Shown here: positions 14,899 through 19,138 of the stretch, in pieces
Numbering within the stretch: position 1 is the first letter of the stretch
Layout: each line of letters begins with the position of its first letter
Source of the DNA: an uncultured Phascolarctobacterium sp.
GTDB taxonomy: Bacteria; Bacillota; Negativicutes; Acidaminococcales; Acidaminococcaceae
DNA length: 19,138 nucleotides
Assembly (NCBI GenBank): GCA_937901335.1
Contig: CALCHC010000116.1
Span: forward strand, 1-19,138
Reading direction: 5' to 3'
Made by a program: the position numbers and the translations under genes
Notes under the pieces: model-generated
Databases searched by the model: none
The model's input: the letters and a program-made list of their open reading frames with translations, nothing else
Told to the model about the DNA's origin: nothing

Positions 14899-14901
14899 AA
14901 T

Positions 14902-14923
14902 AAAAAAGCCGCTTATGTGCGGC
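14902..14923 (-). terminator. Hairpin between tRNA-Ser and SRP RNA
   Basis: GCCGC (14923..14919) and GCGGC (14912..14908) form a 5-bp stem with a 6-base loop, followed by six T on the minus strand. It looks like a short terminator for the tRNA but ends only about four bases before the SRP RNA. Confidence 0.6.
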
Positions 14924-14934
14924 ACGTTTTTAAG

Positions 14935-15025
14935 TGGCGGAGAGAGAGGGATTCGAACCCTCGGTACGCTTATCACGTACACACGCTTTCCAGGCGTGCA
15001 CCTTCAACCGCTCGGTCATCTCTCC
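14935..15025 (-). tRNA. tRNA-Ser, anticodon GGA
   Basis: A 91-base class II tRNA with encoded CCA. The acceptor stem is GGAGAGA with TCTCTCC, then discriminator G. The D arm is GACCGAGCGGTTGAAGGT. The anticodon stem CACGC/GCGTG encloses CTGGAAA, giving anticodon GGA (reads UCC and UCU). The long variable arm (GTACGTGATAAGCGTAC) and GGGTTCGAATCCC T arm are as expected for serine. Confidence 0.97.
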
Positions 15026-15061
15026 AGGTTGAAAACTTTAAACAATTTTCAATTTTGTGCC

Positions 15062-15097
15062 AGTACATACGTACTTGCAGTAAAACAACTGCAAGTA
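15062..15097. repeat. Inverted repeats at the tRNA-Ser transcription start
   Basis: TACTTGCAG (15072-15080) and CTGCAAGTA (15089-15097) form a 9-bp inverted repeat directly downstream of the tRNA -10 box, overlapping the expected start point. A second, smaller one, AGTAC-ATAC-GTACT (15062-15075), adjoins it. Confidence 0.6.
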
Positions 15098-15099
15098 GT

Positions 15100-15128
15100 A
15101 TTATACGGGCTTTTATTGGTAAAGTCAA
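15100..15128 (-). promoter_or_regulatory. Promoter of tRNA-Ser (and probably SRP RNA)
   Basis: TTGACT (15128..15123) and a perfect TATAAT (15105..15100) are 17 bases apart on the minus strand, about 75 bp before the mature tRNA. This is the best promoter in the window on that strand, as expected for a stable RNA. Confidence 0.85.
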
Positions 15129-15161
15129 GAACTTTTTTAGAAAAATGTTAAAAATTTTACA

Positions 15162-16010
15162 TCAATCGTCCAACGCATCTTCTGCCGGTAAAAGTAGAAT
15201 TCCGCAAGTAGAATTAAGCACTACGTTTTGAGCAGTACTGCCCATTACCAAACCCTTAACAAGGCCTGCGCCGGTTTTAGCAATGATAATCAAGCTTGCG
15301 TGTTCTTGGCGAGAAACGTGCACGATTTCTTTGGATGCAGCTCCGCGACCAATGCGGTAATCTGCTTTAATGCCAAAGATTTTCAATTCGTCCACCAGTT
15401 CTTGCAAAAAGAGTCTTGCGTTACCATACTTTTCCTTGTATTCCTCTTTACTGCGATAACGTTCGATAACGTGAATAAAGATTACATTACCAATATATTC
15501 ACGCAAACCACGCACTACGTTAAGGCAGTCCAAGGATTTTTGAGAAAAGTCTGTAGGAATAAGAATGGTATCTAAAAGTTTGGAAGCATCCTTGTTATCT
15601 TCCTTGCTGATAAACAAGGGCAAAGTTGTAGCGCGCGCCAAATCGAAAGTTGTGCTGCCCATAAGGGTACTTTTCAAGAAACCCTTGCCGTGAGAAGCAA
15701 CCATCAGCAAATCTGCTTCGTGTTCTTCCCCTGCATCACAAATTGCTTCAAAAGGCTCGTCGCCAACAGGAGTAACAATAGTTACTTCTTCATAGCCTGC
15801 CTGTTCCAAATCATTTTTATACCCTTCCAAACGACTGTTAACTTTTTTATAGTTACTACCGTCAGGGTCGGCGTCATCGTCATCATCGAAAACGTGCGCC
15901 AAAACCACTTCGGTTTCCGTGTCGGGGCAAAGGCTGAACAGACACTCGGTAAGATTGTCGGACTGAGGCGTTAAGTCGGTCGCCAACAGAACTTTTGCGA
16001 ATGTACTCAT
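15162..16010 (-). CDS. Tandem universal stress protein (two UspA domains)
   Basis: A 282-residue protein with two Usp domains (about 1-138 and 145-277). Each ends with the nucleotide-loop form G-x9-GST: ASHGKGFLKSTLMGST (105-120) and AKTGAGLVKGLVMGST (244-259). In both, the first glycine of the usual G-x2-G-x9-G pattern is alanine, so ATP binding is likely but not certain. An acidic run DDDDDADPD (42-50) lies in the first domain. AAGGAG precedes the ATG by seven bases, 25 bp after the glcD stop, so it is probably the last gene of the redox operon. The specific stress role cannot be inferred. Confidence 0.9.
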   Translation of the reverse strand: MSTFAKVLLATDLTPQSDNLTECLFSLCPDTETEVVLAHVFDDDDDADPDGSNYKKVNSRLEGYKNDLEQAGYEEVTIVTPVGDEPFEAICDAGEEHEADLLMVASHGKGFLKSTLMGSTTFDLARATTLPLFISKEDNKDASKLLDTILIPTDFSQKSLDCLNVVRGLREYIGNVIFIHVIERYRSKEEYKEKYGNARLFLQELVDELKIFGIKADYRIGRGAASKEIVHVSRQEHASLIIIAKTGAGLVKGLVMGSTAQNVVLNSTCGILLLPAEDALDD

Positions 16011-16035
16011 CTTTCTGCTCCTTAAAATTTATAAA

Positions 16036-17442
16036 TTACATATTGAAAATTTTACCGGGATTAAGAATTAAGTTGGGATCCCAAGCCAGCTTAATTTTCT
16101 TCATCAAATCAAGTTCTGCTGCAGGAGTGAACTCTTCCATATAGCCGAGCTTTTTAGCACCAATGCCGTGTTCGCCAGCCATACGTCCACCAAGTTCATA
16201 AACATAAGCATAAACTTCTTTGTGGAAATCATAAACATGTTTTTCCCAATCTTCGTCGCTAAGCTCGCCTTTGCACAATACTACATGCAAGTTGCCGTCG
16301 CCAACGTGTGCGTTAATTTTTGCAGGAACGGGGAACGGATATTTAGCGTCGATTTCCATAATCTTTTTAATGGTATCAGCAATTTTATCTACGGGAACAA
16401 CGATGTCGTCAGTCAAGGAAACAAGGCTGATAAGACGTACGGATTCTTGGCAGTTACGACGCATGCTCCAGATGCGGTCATCAGCTTCAAGAACGTCAAC
16501 AGCTCCAGCTTCTTCGCACAAATCATTAAGTTGTTCCATTTTCAAATCAAGTTCATCTTCATTGTAGGTTTCAACGGTGATGATTACATAAATGCCATCT
16601 TCGTAGTGCGGCGCTGCTTTAAAGTCAAGGTAATCAGCAGTACTACGAACATAGGAGTTATCCATGTATTCGATACTGGTAGGGTTCACGCCAGCTTTAA
16701 TAAGCTTGGGAACTACGTCAATCGCATTTTGGGGTTCGTCAAAAACTGCCAGCATATCGAAACGATAGGGAGCCATGGGCAAAAGTTTCAAAGTAGCTTT
16801 GGTGATGATACCCAAAGTACCTTCACTACCCATTACAAGTTGTTCCATGCAGTAGCCGGTGCTGCATTTTTTCAAACGCGCGCCAACCTCTACGATTTCA
16901 CCAGTCGGAGTTACCATTTCAAGGCAATAAACTTGGTTACGAGTTACGCCATAGCGAACTGCTTTGTTACCGCCTGCGTTGGTTGCAAGGTTACCACCGA
17001 TTTGGCAGCTTTCAGCACTGCAGGGGTCACCAGCATAAAGGAAGCCTGCTTCGTTAGCCATTTTTTGAATGTCGATGGTACGCACGCCAGCTTCAACAAC
17101 CATATACATAGCTTCGGTGTTCATTTCGATAACTTTGTTCATACGTTCAGTCAAGAGAACGATACCACCACAAACAGGGATAGCACCGTCAGCCAAGCTG
17201 GTACCGCCACCACGAACGGTTACAGGAACATTGTATTTATTGCACAGTTTTACAACTGCAGCAACTTCTTCTGCACTGCCAGGAAGCACTACAGCTTCGG
17301 GCATATGGAATTTTTTCGGGTCAGTTTCTTCGTCAGTTTTATATTGATCAAGTTTATCAGCAGCAGTCCATACATTTTCTGCACCAAGAGCAGCTTGAAG
17401 TTCTGCTAACATTTCTTCGCAAAAAGGATTATAAGTTTTCAT
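16036..17442 (-). CDS. glcD: FAD-linked 2-hydroxyacid dehydrogenase (GlcD/D-lactate dehydrogenase family)
   Basis: A 468-residue flavoprotein oxidising a 2-hydroxyacid such as D-lactate or glycolate. The PCMH-type FAD domain shows VTVRGGGTSLADGAIP (74-89), GGNLATNAGGNKAVRYG (149-165) and MGSEGTLGI (204-212). The C-terminal domain has the family's AHVGDGNLH (378-386) and GEHGIGAKK (423-431). Length is normal. The start codon shares one base with the stop of the upstream flavodoxin/ferredoxin gene (TAATG). No GlcF or EtfAB partner is next to it; the iron-sulfur partner may be that upstream protein. The substrate cannot be fixed from the sequence alone. Confidence 0.92.
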   Translation of the reverse strand: MKTYNPFCEEMLAELQAALGAENVWTAADKLDQYKTDEETDPKKFHMPEAVVLPGSAEEVAAVVKLCNKYNVPVTVRGGGTSLADGAIPVCGGIVLLTERMNKVIEMNTEAMYMVVEAGVRTIDIQKMANEAGFLYAGDPCSAESCQIGGNLATNAGGNKAVRYGVTRNQVYCLEMVTPTGEIVEVGARLKKCSTGYCMEQLVMGSEGTLGIITKATLKLLPMAPYRFDMLAVFDEPQNAIDVVPKLIKAGVNPTSIEYMDNSYVRSTADYLDFKAAPHYEDGIYVIITVETYNEDELDLKMEQLNDLCEEAGAVDVLEADDRIWSMRRNCQESVRLISLVSLTDDIVVPVDKIADTIKKIMEIDAKYPFPVPAKINAHVGDGNLHVVLCKGELSDEDWEKHVYDFHKEVYAYVYELGGRMAGEHGIGAKKLGYMEEFTPAAELDLMKKIKLAWDPNLILNPGKIFNM

Positions 17443-18212
17443 TATTCTTCCCCTTTCATCATTTGTAAATTTATATTGGGATTTACATAACGTTTATTAT
17501 TATCCAAGGTGAGCTTGCCTGCGCTAATGGCACTTTGAGGACACCAATGGAAGCAACCTAAACAACTTGCACAGTTAGCACCAAAGGCAGGCTTACCATC
17601 AACAATGGTAATGTTTTCCATTTGGCAAATCTCTGCACAAATGCCACAGCTTATGCATTTGGTAGCATCAACAGTCATTTCTTCAAACTTTAATCTATTT
17701 TTAAGATACCACCAGCTTGCAGAAGTACCAAAGAGTTTCCAAAGCATAGCTTCTTTTACGGAAGTAACATCAGCTTTAGCTTCAGCAACTTCTTCTGCAA
17801 TTTTTGCAATGACAGGTTCCGCTGCCTTTAATTGCTCTACGCGCTTTTCCTGGGGAATACCAAAGAAGTTGTCGGGCATTAACACTGTTTGTGCGTAATT
17901 CAAGGTAATCTTCTTTGCCACCAAAGCGTCGCTCATTTGTTTTAAGGCACGACCTTGATTGCCACCCATAGTTACTACACCAAAACAATAGTTAGGTTTA
18001 GCTTGCAGCTTTTCTAAAAATTGCGCCATCATCGGAGGTAAAGCGAAGCAATATACGGGGCTTACAATGCCAACAACTTCGTCCTTAACATCGTAAGGCT
18101 TGCGCAAATAACTACCAATGGTTTCTAATCTACAATCTTCTAATTTTTCAGCAAGCTGCCTTGCAGCGTAAAGGCTATTGCCACTACCGCTCAAATAAAA
18201 TATAACAGCCAT
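17442..18212 (-). CDS. EFR1-type protein: flavodoxin-like domain plus two 4Fe-4S clusters
   Basis: A 256-residue electron carrier. Residues 1 to about 150 are flavodoxin-like, with the FMN phosphate loop FYLSGSGNSLYAARQL (5-20). A linker of about 30 residues follows, then a two-cluster ferredoxin domain: Cys186, 189, 192, 196 and Cys214, 217, 220, 224, each CxxCxxCxxxC. This architecture is the EFR1 family, whose partners are mostly unknown. Start ATG 18212 follows AAGGAGA by five bases; a form seven codons longer lacks a ribosome site. The stop overlaps the glcD start, which suggests the two proteins act together in passing electrons from a hydroxyacid. Confidence 0.88.
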   Translation of the reverse strand: MAVIFYLSGSGNSLYAARQLAEKLEDCRLETIGSYLRKPYDVKDEVVGIVSPVYCFALPPMMAQFLEKLQAKPNYCFGVVTMGGNQGRALKQMSDALVAKKITLNYAQTVLMPDNFFGIPQEKRVEQLKAAEPVIAKIAEEVAEAKADVTSVKEAMLWKLFGTSASWWYLKNRLKFEEMTVDATKCISCGICAEICQMENITIVDGKPAFGANCASCLGCFHWCPQSAISAGKLTLDNNKRYVNPNINLQMMKGEE

Positions 18213-18260
18213 ATTGCTCTCCTTAAATATCATTTAAAAATATTTATAGTATTAGAATTT

Positions 18261-18289
18261 ATTATATCGCAAAAAAGGTTGAGGAGCAA
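18261..18289 (-). promoter_or_regulatory. Promoter of the EFR1-glcD-usp operon
   Basis: A perfect TATAAT (18266..18261) stands 17 bases from TTGCTC (18289..18284), a weak -35. It is about 50 bp upstream of the EFR1 start and just after the terminator of the preceding gene. Confidence 0.6.
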
Positions 18290-18321
18290 GAAAGTACGCT
18301 ACACCCTCGGTTAAAGGCATA

Positions 18322-18351
18322 AGAAAAAGGCGTTCCATAAGGAACGCCTTT
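18322..18351 (-). terminator. Terminator of the FadL-type gene
   Basis: An 11-bp perfect stem (18351..18341 with 18336..18326) around TTAT is followed on the minus strand by TTCTT, with T residues also at the stem base. It begins ten bases past the stop codon. Confidence 0.88.
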
Positions 18352-18361
18352 AAAAACAAGA

Positions 18362-19138
18362 TTAGAAGTTGTATTGGTAAGAAATGGATACCAATTTGGT
18401 GTAGGAGTCATGCATTTTAGCACGTGCATAGAAAGGTGTTTCACCTTGAATGCTCAAATCGCCAACTTTCATATAACCAATAGCCAATGCAAGAGTTTGT
18501 TTTTCATCATGGTATTGGGTACCAAGAGTAAAAGTAGTTCTAGTACCAGTAGGAACCATAAAGTCTGCACCTCTAGTGCTTTCATCACCAAAAACATAGT
18601 CAGGAATACCAGACTCATCATAAGCCGCACCAGCAAGCAAGGAGTATTTATCACTCAATTTATGTTCAATACCGATAGCATAACGCCAGCCATCTTTCCA
18701 ATTTTTAGGATTCGGTTCGGGATGTGCACCATTAAAGCTAATAGGGAACTTGTCAAAACGACTCCAACGAGTCCAAGTACCGTTCAATTCAACGCGAGTT
18801 TTATCATTGAATTTATGACCGTAACCAATCATTACGCTTTCCGGCAAAGTTACACAACCATAAGCTTCACCTGCTTTGCCTGCCATAACACCAGAAGCTC
18901 TAACATTTGCTTCCATAGAGTGGTTTACTGCACTGCGATAAACGATACCCATTTCATTTTTATCGTCAAAAGCATAGTTAGCTGCAGCATTCCAGCCCAA
19001 AGCATAGCTTTCACCTTCTACTTGCATTTTGGTAGTTAAATCAAAAGGTGCAGTCTTATCAATTTGCAACCATGCATAGTTAACTTCTGCACCTAAGGAA
19101 GCAGACCATTTATTATCGAGTTTTTTAGCATAGTTAAC
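18362..19138 (-). CDS. FadL/OmpP1/TodX-family outer-membrane protein (5' part outside window)
   Basis: The last 258 residues of an outer-membrane beta-barrel, open to the right edge. The sequence alternates short amphipathic strands and loops (for example DKNEMGIVYRSAVNH, YSLLAGAAYDESG, TFTLGTQYHDEKQTLALAIGY) and ends SISYQYNF, with the C-terminal aromatic residue recognised by the BAM machinery. FadL-family proteins let long-chain fatty acids or other hydrophobic molecules through the outer membrane. TTG at 19069 is only an internal codon, since the frame continues upstream. Membership in the family is likely; the substrate is not known. Confidence 0.85.
   Translation of the reverse strand, partial: VNYAKKLDNKWSASLGAEVNYAWLQIDKTAPFDLTTKMQVEGESYALGWNAAANYAFDDKNEMGIVYRSAVNHSMEANVRASGVMAGKAGEAYGCVTLPESVMIGYGHKFNDKTRVELNGTWTRWSRFDKFPISFNGAHPEPNPKNWKDGWRYAIGIEHKLSDKYSLLAGAAYDESGIPDYVFGDESTRGADFMVPTGTRTTFTLGTQYHDEKQTLALAIGYMKVGDLSIQGETPFYARAKMHDSYTKLVSISYQYNF

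Noticed and set aside
14915..15231. Plus-strand open frames across the tRNA-Ser gene
   Set aside because: Typical antisense-tRNA translation (RERDSNPR-like), a common false gene call.
16168..17409. A 413-codon open frame antisense to glcD
   Set aside because: Same reason: Phe/His/Asn-rich shadow of a gene with clear FAD-domain motifs, with no ribosome site or promoter.
1..19138. A defence island, prophage, CRISPR array or insertion sequence
   Set aside because: I saw no repeat-spacer pattern, no transposase or phage protein and no inverted-repeat pair that brackets genes; all genes are chromosomal housekeeping or metabolism.

Overview
The window looks like chromosomal DNA from a diderm (outer-membrane) Firmicute of the class Negativicutes, perhaps near Acidaminococcaceae or Phascolarctobacterium; the genus is only a guess. 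Three things point this way. Several gene sets are typical of Firmicutes: dnaX-ybaB-recR-bofA, FakA/FakB, a YerC-type TrpR relative beside his genes, and a SAM-I riboswitch on metNIQ. A FadL-type outer-membrane beta-barrel protein lies at the right edge. The coding sequence is moderately AT-rich with good Shine-Dalgarno sites. I see no phage, transposon, CRISPR array or defence system.

Layout. (1) 1-1834, minus: yerC overlaps a single continuous reading frame in which HisZ runs directly into HisG; the frame leaves the window. (2) 1963-4783, plus: a promoter, a SAM-I riboswitch with terminator, then metN-metI-metQ (methionine ABC importer) and a bidirectional terminator. (3) 4848-8313, minus: fakB-fakA (fatty acid kinase), followed downstream by LysO encoded as two overlapping genes. 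(4) 8314-8630: a gap with an A/T-rich fakB leader, a strong terminator and a possible short RNA. (5) 8631-10406, minus: an LCP-family cell-wall enzyme and a Nudix CoA pyrophosphatase. (6) 10521-14596, minus: dnaX-ybaB-recR-bofA-pdxK, closed by a strong terminator. (7) 14683-15128, minus: an extragenic repeat, SRP RNA and tRNA-Ser(GGA), with terminators and a very good tRNA promoter. (8) 15162-18212, minus: an EFR1-type flavodoxin/ferredoxin protein, a GlcD-type FAD-linked 2-hydroxyacid dehydrogenase and a tandem universal stress protein, tightly packed. (9) 18326-19138, minus: the C-terminal part of a FadL/OmpP1 protein and its terminator.

How the parts fit. The left end couples amino-acid supply: the his operon and the methionine importer diverge from a region with about 30 bp between their -35 boxes, one probably controlled by a TrpR-family repressor and the other by S-adenosylmethionine. 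The middle holds envelope and lipid functions (fatty acid activation, lysine export, cell-wall glycopolymer attachment). The dnaX-recR block is the usual replication/repair neighbourhood. The right part is a small redox operon.

Most ordinary genes are confidently assigned. The most unusual points are the in-frame HisZ-HisG fusion, the split LysO with an ATGA overlap, the EFR1-GlcD coupling, the SRP RNA gene packed behind a tRNA with no visible promoter of its own, and a possible short RNA at about 8476-8527.
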